DNA of 5,671 nt from Clostridiales bacterium (GTDB taxonomy: Bacteria > Bacillota > Clostridia > Caldicoprobacterales > UBA3941). Positions 1-5,667 of the stretch are shown in pieces (positions within the stretch are counted from its first letter, which is position 1; each line of letters begins with the position of its first letter). Under the pieces are notes generated by a model that was not told the DNA's origin, made no database searches, and saw nothing but the letters and a program-made list of their open reading frames with translations. The translations under genes were made by a program, and so were the position numbers. Location of the stretch: the NCBI GenBank assembly GCA_012522165.1, contig JAAYKZ010000171.1:1-5671 (forward strand), given 5' to 3'.

Positions 1-4
1 ACAT

Positions 5-71
5 AGAAGATGTCATCCTTTCGTTAATTGTTTGTTGTAGCAAATAATATATTAACAGGATGTCATCTTCT
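5..71. repeat. long imperfect inverted repeat in the intergenic region left of merR
   Basis: The outer arms at 5-19 and 57-71 are complementary at 14 of 15 positions, with a single T-T mismatch at 13/63. A second pair of arms, GTTAAT (23-28) and ATTAAC (51-56), continues the symmetry after a 3-nt bulge, and TTTG (31-34) can pair with CAAA (41-44). Each outer arm contains the near-palindrome GATGTCATC (9-17 and 59-67), so the same 9-mer also occurs as a direct repeat exactly 50 bp apart. On the plus strand the structure is followed by TTTTC and AT-rich sequence. It could be a terminator for a rightward gene ending off the left edge, a paired operator, or a remnant of a small palindromic element. 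The symmetry is seen directly; its role is unknown. Confidence 0.6.
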
Positions 72-77
72 TTTCAA
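49..77 (-). promoter_or_regulatory. possible leftward promoter overlapping the inverted repeat
   Basis: On the minus strand TTGAAA (77-72) is followed after 17 bp by TAATAT (54-49), which matches the sigma-A -10 consensus at 4 of 6 positions. TATATT (51-46) is a better -10 hexamer but lies 20 bp from the -35. Further left on the same strand, AAAGGA (21-16) precedes ATG triplets at 17-15 and 4-2. A leftward gene could therefore start at the window edge, but the longer spacing is 11 nt and the shorter one overlaps. One GATGTCATC box lies inside the promoter spacer. Weak, and not testable without the sequence to the left. Confidence 0.22.
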
Positions 78-117
78 TTTATATGGTAATTTATTACTCT
101 AATTCCCTACGGTAACT

Positions 118-831
118 TTACACTAACTGCTCTTTATCATAGTATTTTGTAAATCTTTCATCGTCTACATACATTTGCGCAAGGCCTGCATGAGCTTCTT
201 TGCTATAGGAAGGCCATGTAAAGCTTAGCCATTGTTTATGAAGATCAGCAGCTTTTTGTGCCAGCTCACTTCCAGGATCTCCTGTGGCAAATGCTTCTTT
301 CAGAGTTTCTGTTATCTGAGATGCAAGATTTGTCCATTCATTATATTGTTCCTGAGTCATGCCCAGTATCTTCGCGTTTGATTTGTTAACCGCATCTTCA
401 CCATACTTTTCTCTTATTTCTTTACCATATTTTCTTTCATTTTCCTCAATCATTTTTTGCTTGAAACCTTGAAATTTTTCTTTATCACTCATTTTTATTC
501 CTCCCTTTCTTGAAGCAATGGTTTTGTCTAAATTGGAAATTAGTAGATCCAGTTGTTTCCTCCGCTCTATAAGAGCTTTACGATGCTCTATAAGGGCAGA
601 ATCAATATCAAAGGAAGGGTCGTGTATGATTTCTTTTATTTTGCTTAAACTAACCCCTAATTCCCTATAGAATAAAATCTGCTGCAGTAGATCTATTTCT
701 TTTTGTCCATAGATTCTATATCCTGAGGAATTTATTCTAGTTGGTTTAAGAAGTCCAATTTCATCATAATACCTTAGGGTTCTGCTGATTATACCAGCTA
801 GCTTGCTCAATCCTTTAACAGTATATTCCAT
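118..831 (-). CDS. MerR-family transcriptional regulator with TipAS-type ligand domain
   Basis: This is a 237-residue DNA-binding regulator. Residues 1-70 form the MerR winged helix-turn-helix, recognisable by SRTLRYYDEIGLL (17-29) and SGYRIYG (36-42). Residues about 75-108 are the charged dimerisation helix. Residues about 115-237 resemble the TipAS antibiotic-recognition domain of TipAL and Mta (MSDKEKFQGFK, QYNEWT, HAGLAQMYVDDERFTKYYD). Regulators of this type twist their target promoter upon ligand binding and often activate their own gene and efflux genes. The start is firm: AAAGGAGGTG lies 7 nt before the ATG, counted from GGAGG. The protein stops just after KYYD, some 20 residues short of Mta or TipAL as I recall them, so the last helix appears to be missing. 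It contains no cysteine, so it cannot capture thiopeptides covalently as TipAS does. The ligand is unknown, and no obvious target gene lies within the window. Confidence 0.93.
   Translation of the reverse strand: MEYTVKGLSKLAGIISRTLRYYDEIGLLKPTRINSSGYRIYGQKEIDLLQQILFYRELGVSLSKIKEIIHDPSFDIDSALIEHRKALIERRKQLDLLISNLDKTIASRKGGIKMSDKEKFQGFKQKMIEENERKYGKEIREKYGEDAVNKSNAKILGMTQEQYNEWTNLASQITETLKEAFATGDPGSELAQKAADLHKQWLSFTWPSYSKEAHAGLAQMYVDDERFTKYYDKEQLV
490..506 (-). promoter_or_regulatory. internal ribosome-binding site and in-frame ATG for a TipAS-like short form
   Basis: Inside the merR frame, AGGGAGG (506-500) lies 7 nt upstream of an in-frame ATG at 492-490, codon 114. Initiation here would give a 124-residue protein (492 to 118) consisting of the ligand domain only, starting MSDKEKFQGF. 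In Streptomyces lividans tipA, the ligand domain TipAS is likewise made from an internal in-frame start of the TipAL message. The site and spacing are seen directly; use of the start is inferred. The AAG GGA GGA codons encode a K-G-G linker, so chance is possible. Confidence 0.6.
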
Positions 832-853
832 ACAACCACCTCCTTTAGATATG

Positions 854-884
854 ACTATACACCTTTACGTTACGTAAATGTCAA
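854..884 (-). promoter_or_regulatory. merR promoter with MerR-type 19-bp spacer
   Basis: On the minus strand TTGACA (884-879, perfect consensus) and TATAGT (859-854, 5 of 6) are separated by 19 bp. MerR-family regulators characteristically act on promoters with over-long 19-20 bp spacers, which RNA polymerase uses poorly until the bound regulator distorts the DNA. Transcription would begin near A846, giving a leader of about 15 nt that starts at the Shine-Dalgarno sequence. The position directly before the merR gene implies autoregulation. Confidence 0.82.
864..878. promoter_or_regulatory. putative MerR operator (dyad in the promoter spacer)
   Basis: TTTACGTAACGTAAA on the minus strand is a perfect inverted repeat with 7-bp arms around one central base. 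It fills the interval between the -35 and -10 boxes of the merR promoter. The symmetry extends to 861-881 with one mismatched pair. MerR-family dimers bind such dyads within the spacer, so this is very likely the binding site of the regulator encoded just downstream. I did not notice a second copy in the window. Confidence 0.8.
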
Positions 885-992
885 TATACTTATTAATTTA
901 AAATATAATAACCGTATTTTTGTCCAAATTAGTGATGAAGTAAAGTATTGGTTACCATTATTGTTGTGGGAGGAACAAGCACAATGAGCTAG

Positions 993-1538
993 TTAGGTTA
1001 AATCTATTTCTCTGAAAATGTTTCCTTCAACATTCTTAATAGTAAATATGTTATTATCTAGAATTCCATATGAATGAGGATTATTCTCTTTGGGTAACGT
1101 AATAGAAGCCAAATTAATAACATATATATTGTCCGTTTTTATTACTTCGTTTATATGGGTATGGCCATAAAATAAAATATCGCCTGAGCTTAACTTTGGG
1201 AGATTGTCTTTGTTGTAAATATGGCCATGGGTTAAAAATATACGCCTTTCATTACATAAAATGGTTGAGTAATCACTCATAATAGGGAAAGAAAGTACCA
1301 TTTGATCCACTTCACTATCACAATTACCTCTCACAGCAATTATTCTATCTCTATGTTTGTTTAAAAGATTTGCAACTTGGGCTGGATTATAATCTTTAGG
1401 GAGCGGGTTTCTAGCTCCATGATATAAGACATCGCCCAATAGTACAATATAATTAGCATTTTCTCTGTAAAAAGCCTCCAAGGCTTTGTTTGTAAAATAA
1501 AGAGAACCATGTATATCTGCGACAAATAAAATTCTCAA
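993..1538 (-). CDS. yfcE: YfcE-type metallo-phosphodiesterase
   Basis: This 181-residue cytoplasmic enzyme of the calcineurin-like metallophosphoesterase superfamily closely resembles E. coli YfcE (about 184 residues), which hydrolyses artificial phosphodiesters such as bis-pNPP; its natural substrate is not settled. All metal-binding motifs are present: DIHG (D8, H10), GDV (D36), GNCD (N72), THGH (H104, H106) and GHTH (H126, H128). The block VRGNCDSEVDQM (69-80) is nearly diagnostic of YfcE. The start codon is TTG at 1538-1536. It is supported by GGAGG (1550-1546) 7 nt upstream, by the match of MRILFVADIHG to the family N-terminus, and by the lack of an in-frame ATG before codon 80. The gene diverges from the small spore gene and lies 161 bp upstream of merR, which has its own promoter. 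I see no clear terminator after its stop. Confidence 0.93.
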   Translation of the reverse strand: MRILFVADIHGSLYFTNKALEAFYRENANYIVLLGDVLYHGARNPLPKDYNPAQVANLLNKHRDRIIAVRGNCDSEVDQMVLSFPIMSDYSTILCNERRIFLTHGHIYNKDNLPKLSSGDILFYGHTHINEVIKTDNIYVINLASITLPKENNPHSYGILDNNIFTIKNVEGNIFREIDLT

Positions 1539-1561
1539 GGTTTTTCCTCCTTCAATTTCAA

Positions 1562-1588
1562 ATAATATAACAAATCCTCTAATTTCAA
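1562..1588 (-). promoter_or_regulatory. weak candidate yfcE promoter
   Basis: On the minus strand TTGAAA (1588-1583) and TATTAT (1567-1562) are separated by 15 bp, shorter than the preferred 17. They lie just upstream of the yfcE ribosome-binding site, with a leader of roughly 20 nt. In such AT-rich sequence matches like this arise easily by chance. Confidence 0.3.
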
Positions 1589-1631
1589 CTATTTTATCAA
1601 AACTTAAGATAATAATAAAGTAATAAAAACT

Positions 1632-1661
1632 GCATTTTGGGCAAGTATATTATTATAAACT
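1632..1661 (+). promoter_or_regulatory. possible sporulation (sigma-E-like) promoter of the small spore gene
   Basis: GCATTTT (1632-1638) and TATAAACT (1654-1661) are separated by 15 bp. They match the sigma-E consensus as I recall it (KMATATT, about 14-15 bp, CATACAHT) at 6 of 7 and 6 of 8 positions. No good sigma-A pair is seen for this gene. A mother-cell promoter would suit a spore-surface product. This is inference from weak matches in AT-rich DNA. Confidence 0.3.
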
Positions 1662-1693
1662 CAATAAAGATAAAATAAGCAATGGAGGATAGT

Positions 1694-1861
1694 ATGGCAA
1701 AAAACAAGTTTAAGCTTAAAAATGTAAAAATACCTATGGAAAACCATTATACTGCAGCATGGGCAGATGCTGAGAAACTAAAAACTGATTCCAAAGTTAA
1801 TATTCCAAATGAAGTTCAAGTCAGGAACGCAAAGGAATATGTTGAAACAAATCAAAAATGA
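1694..1861 (+). CDS. small spore-surface-type protein (DUF3787 / CDIF630_02480 family)
   Basis: This 55-residue, lysine-rich protein starts at an ATG with GGAGG (1684-1688) 5 nt upstream and ends at TGA 1859-1861. It has no signal peptide or membrane segment. The central PMENHYTAAWAD (14-25) and the tail IPNEVQVRNAKEYVETNQK (37-55) match my recollection of the clostridial DUF3787 family, whose Clostridioides difficile member is named a spore surface protein. The usual pattern is P-x-E-x-H-x-T-A-A-W near the middle and NAKE(Y/W)V near the end. The molecular role is not known. It is transcribed away from yfcE and toward nifJ, with a terminator hairpin overlapping its stop codon. Too short for many gene callers, but the ribosome-binding site, family motif and terminator make it convincing. 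Confidence 0.85.
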   Translation: MAKNKFKLKNVKIPMENHYTAAWADAEKLKTDSKVNIPNEVQVRNAKEYVETNQK

Positions 1862-1884
1862 AAAGAGGGCTTTGCCCTCTTTTT
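1861..1884. terminator. bidirectional Rho-independent terminator between the spore gene and nifJ
   Basis: AAAAGAGGGC (1861-1870), a TTT loop and GCCCTCTTTT (1874-1883) form a perfect 10-bp stem whose arms give A and T tracts on both strands. It serves the plus-strand spore gene, whose TGA supplies the first base of the stem, and the minus-strand nifJ, which ends at 1887 a few bases away. The symmetrical A/T tails fit termination in both directions. Confidence 0.92.
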
Positions 1885-1886
1885 AT

Positions 1887-4800
1887 TTATAATATTTCAT
1901 GTTCCGCTAAGCTTTTATATCTTCTATACCTTTCTGCTGCATGCTCAGCAGATAACTCAAACATATCATCAGCGATCTCAGGAAATACGTTCATTAATTG
2001 TGAATATCGAATTTCGCTATGGATAAACTCCTTATAATCATTAGTAGGTTCTTTGGAGTCTAGTATAAAGGGATTTTTACCCTCTTTTTTGAGATCAGGA
2101 TTATATCTATACAGATGCCAATATCCTGCCTCCACTGCCCTTTTCTCTTGCATCATGCTGGTCCCCATTCCAGATTTTATCCCATGGTTAATGCATGGTG
2201 AGTATGCAATTATTAGGGATGGTCCTTTATATTTTTCTGCTTCGATAATAGTTCTTATGGTATGGTTCATGTCAGCGCCCATGGCAATTTGAGCAACATA
2301 TACATTTCCATAAGTCATGGCCATAAGACCTAAATCCTTTTTTCTTGCCCTTTTTCCTGCAGCGGCTAGTTTGGCGACGCAAGCTGAAGGTGTGGATTTA
2401 GAACTTTGTCCTCCTGTATTGGAATAAAGTTCCGTATCCATAACTAATATATTTATATCATCTCCACTAGCCAGAACATGATCTAGACCACCGTAACCGA
2501 TGTCATATGCCCAACCATCTCCTCCTATAGCCCAGAAGGATTTTTTGATTAAATGGTCTTTTCTTTTCATAATTTCTTGGATTATTGGATTGTTTTGATA
2601 ATCATATCCATCCAATAATTCTAATATTTTCTCAGTAGCCTGTTTGGAGCCTTCTCCATCATCCATATTATCTAGCCAATCTATAAAAGCATTTTTTATA
2701 TTCTGAGGGATAGGAGAATCTATTGCCTGTTTCATTAGCTCTGCTATATTACTTCTAATTTGCTTGGAACCAAGTAACAATCCATATCCAAATTCAGCAG
2801 CATCTTCAAATAATGGATTTATCCAATCTGGACCCTTACCGTTCCAATTGGTGGTATATGCTATTGAAGGCGCTGATGCACCCCAAATTGATGAGCATCC
2901 TGTTGCATTGGAGATTACCATTCTCTCACCATATAACTGAGTAAGAAGTTTAATATATGGGGTTTCTCCACATCCTGGACAAGCACCGTTAAATTCTAAT
3001 AAGGGTCTTCTAAATTGACTTCCCTTCAAGGTATTAGTATCCGTTAAATGATCTTTCATTGATACTGTCATAGCAAATTCCCAGTTTTCCTCTTGCATCC
3101 TAATTTCCTGTTCTGCAGGTTGCATAACTAAGGCTTTTCCTTTTGCAGGACATACATCGGCACAGTTACCACATCCTGTACAATCTAGAGGAGATACTTG
3201 AACCCTAAAATGAAGATGATTTATCCCTCTTCCTAAAGCCTTTTTAGTTTCAAAAGTCTTTGGTGCTCTATTCTTTTCCTCATCATCCAATAGGAAAAGT
3301 CTTATGGTAGCATGGGGACATACATAGGAGCATCTGCCGCATTGTATACATTTTTCAATTTGCCACTGGGGAATCATAGGAGCTATTCCCCGTTTTTCGT
3401 AAGCTGTTGTACCTAAGGGAAAGGTTCCATCTTCCATACCTACAAAGGCACTTACAGGTAGCTCATCACCCTCATGTCTGGCCATGGGTACTTGTATATT
3501 CTTTACAAAATCAGGTACATCCATATCCTCTATATCTTTATCTTCTTCAGATGCCCAGGTTGGGGGAACTTCTATTTCAACCAATGCTGCTATAGCTCTG
3601 TCAACAGCTCTAATATTCATTTCAACGATGTCTTCTCCCTTTCTACCATACATATCTTCAATAGATTTCTTAAGATAATTTAAAGCTTCATCCACGGGAA
3701 TAACATTGGCTAGTTTAAAAAACACGGCTTGCATTACCATATTTATTCTATTTCCTAGACCTACTTCAGATGCAATTTTCATGGCATCAATTATATAAAA
3801 TTTAATATCATTTTGAGCTATATATCTTCTTATATGTGATGGTACGTATTCTTCAATTTCATCAGAAGCCCAAGAACAGTTGAGAACAAAGGTTCCACCC
3901 TTCTTTAATCCTTTAAGCAGATCAAACTGATAAACGTATGCCTGATTATGGCAAGCAATGTAATCAGCACTATAGACTAAATAAGCTGATTTTATAGGCT
4001 TTGGCCCAAACCTTAGGTGAGATACTGTGACACCACCAGACTTTTTACTATCATAGGAAAAATATCCTTGAACATATAGGTCTGTATTGTCTCCGATTAT
4101 TTTAATAGCAGTCTTATTTGCCCCAACTGTACCATCTGAGCCTAAGCCCCATATCTTACAACTAATAGTACCTTCTGGTGTTGTTTCTATTATCTTCTCT
4201 TCGGGTAAGGATGTGTGAGTCACATCATCTATAATTCCGATTGTAAAGCCATCCTTTGGAGAACTCTGTTTTAGATTATTAAATACTGCAAGGATCTGGG
4301 ATGGTCTAGTATCTTTGGACGAAAGTCCGTATCTACCACCTACTATAACAGGGGCATTCTCCTTATTTTTAAAAGCCTTAACTATGTCTAAGTATAAAGG
4401 CTCTCCTATAGAACCAGGCTCTTTTGTACGATCTAATACTGCAATTTTTTTAACAGTCTGTGGTATAACCTGGTGGAAATGTTCTTCAGAAAATGGCCTG
4501 TAAAGATTTACCTTTACCATGCCAACCTTTTCCCCTCGGGCGTTGAGGTAATCCACTACTTCTGATATGGTACCAGTAACTGAAGCCATGGCAACTATAA
4601 TATGTTCTGCATCCTGAGCTCCATAGTAGTCAAATAACTTATATTTCCGACCAGTAATTTGGCTCATTTGATCCATGTAACTCTGGACAATGCCAGGTAC
4701 AGCATTATAGAAAGGGTTAGCGCTTTCTCTTTGTTGGAAATAGATATCTGGATTTTGGGTAGTACCTCGAACAACAGGATGATCAGGATTTAAAGCTCTA

Positions 4801-5411
4801 TTTCGAAAATCTTCAAGAGCTTTATAGTCTATAAGCTTTTCAACATCTTTATATTCCACTACATTAACCTTTTGATATTCATGTGAAGTTCTGAATCCAT
4901 CAAAAAAATGTATGAAGGGAACTCTTGATTTAATAGCCGATAAATGGGCAATAAATCCAAAATCCATGGCCTCTTGAGAATTGCTTGATGCAAGCATAGC
5001 CACTCCAGTTTGTCTACATGCCATGACATCCTGGTGATCTCCATATATTGATAAAGCATGAGTTGCAATAGATCTAGCACTAACATGAAGTACTCCTGGT
5101 AAGAGTTCTCCGACCATTTTGTAAATATGAGGAATCATTAAGAGAAGTCCTTGAGAGGCTGTATAGGTGGTTGCCAGAGCTCCAGCTTGAAGAGCGCCTC
5201 TCATAGCTCCAGCAGCACCCGCTTCTGACTGCATCTCAATTACTCTTACATCTTGACCAAATATATTTTTCTTTCCATGGGCAGCCCATTCATCAACTCC
5301 CTCAGCCATAGGTGTAGAAGGAGTAATGGGAAAAATGGATGCTACTTCAGTAAAAGCATAGGATGCATATGCGGCTGCTTGATTACCATCCATGGTTTCT
5401 TGTCTATACAT
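1887..5411 (-). CDS. nifJ: pyruvate:ferredoxin (flavodoxin) oxidoreductase, single-chain
   Basis: This cytoplasmic enzyme converts pyruvate, CoA and oxidised ferredoxin to acetyl-CoA, CO2 and reduced ferredoxin, the main pyruvate-oxidising step of clostridial metabolism. The protein has 1174 residues and is complete. In order: the first thiamine-diphosphate (TPP) domain (FPITPSTPMAE at 27-37, E63, R113), a transketolase-C-like domain to about 412 ending near GGRYGLSSKD (358-367), the gamma-type domain (GLGSDGTVGANK, 422-433), a two-cluster ferredoxin domain (C688, C691, C694, C698; C744, C747, C750, C754), and the second TPP domain with GDGWAYDIGYGGLDH (964-978) and N998. C811, C814, C839 and C1073 would hold the proximal 4Fe-4S cluster. 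The long C-terminal extension of the Desulfovibrio africanus enzyme is absent. The start is ATG 5411-5409: AAGGAGAG (5424-5417) lies just before it, whereas the in-frame ATG at 5429 would put this site inside the gene. Not broken; no partner gene adjacent. Confidence 0.97.
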   Translation of the reverse strand: MYRQETMDGNQAAAYASYAFTEVASIFPITPSTPMAEGVDEWAAHGKKNIFGQDVRVIEMQSEAGAAGAMRGALQAGALATTYTASQGLLLMIPHIYKMVGELLPGVLHVSARSIATHALSIYGDHQDVMACRQTGVAMLASSNSQEAMDFGFIAHLSAIKSRVPFIHFFDGFRTSHEYQKVNVVEYKDVEKLIDYKALEDFRNRALNPDHPVVRGTTQNPDIYFQQRESANPFYNAVPGIVQSYMDQMSQITGRKYKLFDYYGAQDAEHIIVAMASVTGTISEVVDYLNARGEKVGMVKVNLYRPFSEEHFHQVIPQTVKKIAVLDRTKEPGSIGEPLYLDIVKAFKNKENAPVIVGGRYGLSSKDTRPSQILAVFNNLKQSSPKDGFTIGIIDDVTHTSLPEEKIIETTPEGTISCKIWGLGSDGTVGANKTAIKIIGDNTDLYVQGYFSYDSKKSGGVTVSHLRFGPKPIKSAYLVYSADYIACHNQAYVYQFDLLKGLKKGGTFVLNCSWASDEIEEYVPSHIRRYIAQNDIKFYIIDAMKIASEVGLGNRINMVMQAVFFKLANVIPVDEALNYLKKSIEDMYGRKGEDIVEMNIRAVDRAIAALVEIEVPPTWASEEDKDIEDMDVPDFVKNIQVPMARHEGDELPVSAFVGMEDGTFPLGTTAYEKRGIAPMIPQWQIEKCIQCGRCSYVCPHATIRLFLLDDEEKNRAPKTFETKKALGRGINHLHFRVQVSPLDCTGCGNCADVCPAKGKALVMQPAEQEIRMQEENWEFAMTVSMKDHLTDTNTLKGSQFRRPLLEFNGACPGCGETPYIKLLTQLYGERMVISNATGCSSIWGASAPSIAYTTNWNGKGPDWINPLFEDAAEFGYGLLLGSKQIRSNIAELMKQAIDSPIPQNIKNAFIDWLDNMDDGEGSKQATEKILELLDGYDYQNNPIIQEIMKRKDHLIKKSFWAIGGDGWAYDIGYGGLDHVLASGDDINILVMDTELYSNTGGQSSKSTPSACVAKLAAAGKRARKKDLGLMAMTYGNVYVAQIAMGADMNHTIRTIIEAEKYKGPSLIIAYSPCINHGIKSGMGTSMMQEKRAVEAGYWHLYRYNPDLKKEGKNPFILDSKEPTNDYKEFIHSEIRYSQLMNVFPEIADDMFELSAEHAAERYRRYKSLAEHEIL

Positions 5412-5416
5412 ATAAA

Positions 5417-5424
5417 CTCTCCTT
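5417..5424 (-). promoter_or_regulatory. nifJ ribosome-binding site that fixes the start codon
   Basis: AAGGAGAG on the minus strand lies 5 nt (7 nt counted from AGGAG) before ATG 5411. An in-frame ATG exists 18 bases upstream at 5429, but its own upstream sequence (CTAAAATATA) has no Shine-Dalgarno match. Family proteins also begin close to the YRQETMDGN block. The six extra residues KRRVYM and their start are therefore probably not translated. Confidence 0.85.
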
Positions 5425-5465
5425 TTCATTATATTTTAGGTAGTTTAAATCCAGTAAATTTTTAC

Positions 5466-5486
5466 AATGTTTCTTAACTAAACATT
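5466..5486. promoter_or_regulatory. 21-bp dyad upstream of nifJ
   Basis: AATGTTT (5466-5472) and AAACATT (5480-5486) form perfect 7-bp arms around a 7-bp centre, about 55 bp upstream of the nifJ start. It could be a repressor operator or a small leader hairpin. It does not match the Rex or CodY consensus as I know them. The symmetry is seen directly; function is inferred. Confidence 0.4.
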
Positions 5487-5525
5487 ATTTTGCACAAAGG
5501 TGTGATTACATATTCAGTTAAAGAT

Positions 5526-5553
5526 TTTGTAATACATAAGAAATTAAAGTCAA
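5526..5553 (-). promoter_or_regulatory. candidate nifJ promoter, proximal
   Basis: On the minus strand TTGACT (5553-5548, 5 of 6) and TACAAA (5531-5526, 4 of 6) are separated by 16 bp. It would give a leader of about 105 nt that includes the dyad at 5466-5486. It is a moderate match to the sigma-A consensus. Confidence 0.35.
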
Positions 5554-5580
5554 GTCCAAAATAGTGTGTAAATTACCTCG

Positions 5581-5608
5581 GTTACAATATAGTACCTTAA
5601 TAAGTCAA
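5581..5608 (-). promoter_or_regulatory. candidate nifJ promoter, distal
   Basis: On the minus strand TTGACT (5608-5603) and TGTAAC (5586-5581, 4 of 6) are separated by 16 bp. The quality is similar to the proximal candidate, so either or both could be used. The dyad at 5613-5626 sits four bases upstream of this -35 box. Confidence 0.33.
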
Positions 5609-5612
5609 TAAT

Positions 5613-5626
5613 CATAAGCGTTTATG
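5613..5626. promoter_or_regulatory. 14-bp imperfect dyad next to the distal nifJ -35 box
   Basis: CATAAGCGTTTATG has CATAA and TTATG arms around GCGT, with one mismatched inner pair. A site just upstream of a -35 box could bind an activator, but a short AT-rich dyad like this can be chance. Confidence 0.25.
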
Positions 5627-5638
5627 CCGCGAAAGCTG

Positions 5639-5667
5639 TTGACAATGAGTACATGGCATGTTAGGCT
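5639..5667 (+). promoter_or_regulatory. possible rightward promoter at the right edge
   Basis: TTGACA (5639-5644, perfect) is followed after 17 bp by TAGGCT (5662-5667, only 3 of 6), preceded by an extended -10 TG (5659-5660). The spacer contains the dyad ACATG-G-CATGT (5651-5661). It would drive a divergent gene beyond the window. The poor -10 box makes this uncertain. Confidence 0.22.

Noticed and set aside
960..985. ATTGT/ACAAT inverted repeat after yfcE as a terminator
   Set aside because: The stem is only about 5 bp with a long loop and no following T tract on the minus strand.
983..991. ATG after GGGAGGAAC on the plus strand as a small gene
   Set aside because: The frame stops after two codons (ATG AGC TAG).
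2053..2292. 79-codon open frame on the plus strand
   Set aside because: Lies wholly inside nifJ on the opposite strand, has no recognisable product and no convincing ribosome-binding site; a shadow of the real gene.
3407..3683. Three overlapping plus-strand open frames of 62-69 codons
   Set aside because: All are antisense to the conserved nifJ ferredoxin and linker region and have low-complexity translations with no family motif.
4315..5086. Plus-strand frame at 4315-4503 and minus-strand frame at 4859-5086
   Set aside because: Both overlap nifJ in other frames; nifJ is intact and conserved throughout.
5428..5433. Perfect TATAAT just upstream of nifJ
   Set aside because: Transcription from it would start within the Shine-Dalgarno sequence, and there is no -35 match 16-18 bp upstream; it is most likely AT-rich chance.
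5253..5477. Plus-strand 74-codon open frame running past the nifJ start
   Set aside because: Antisense to the conserved N-terminal TPP domain of nifJ, with no family match and no supporting signals.
5487..5510. Rex-type operator (TTGTG half-site) upstream of nifJ
   Set aside because: Only one half-site is present; the required symmetrical partner is missing, and the CACA/TGTG hairpin is only 4 bp.
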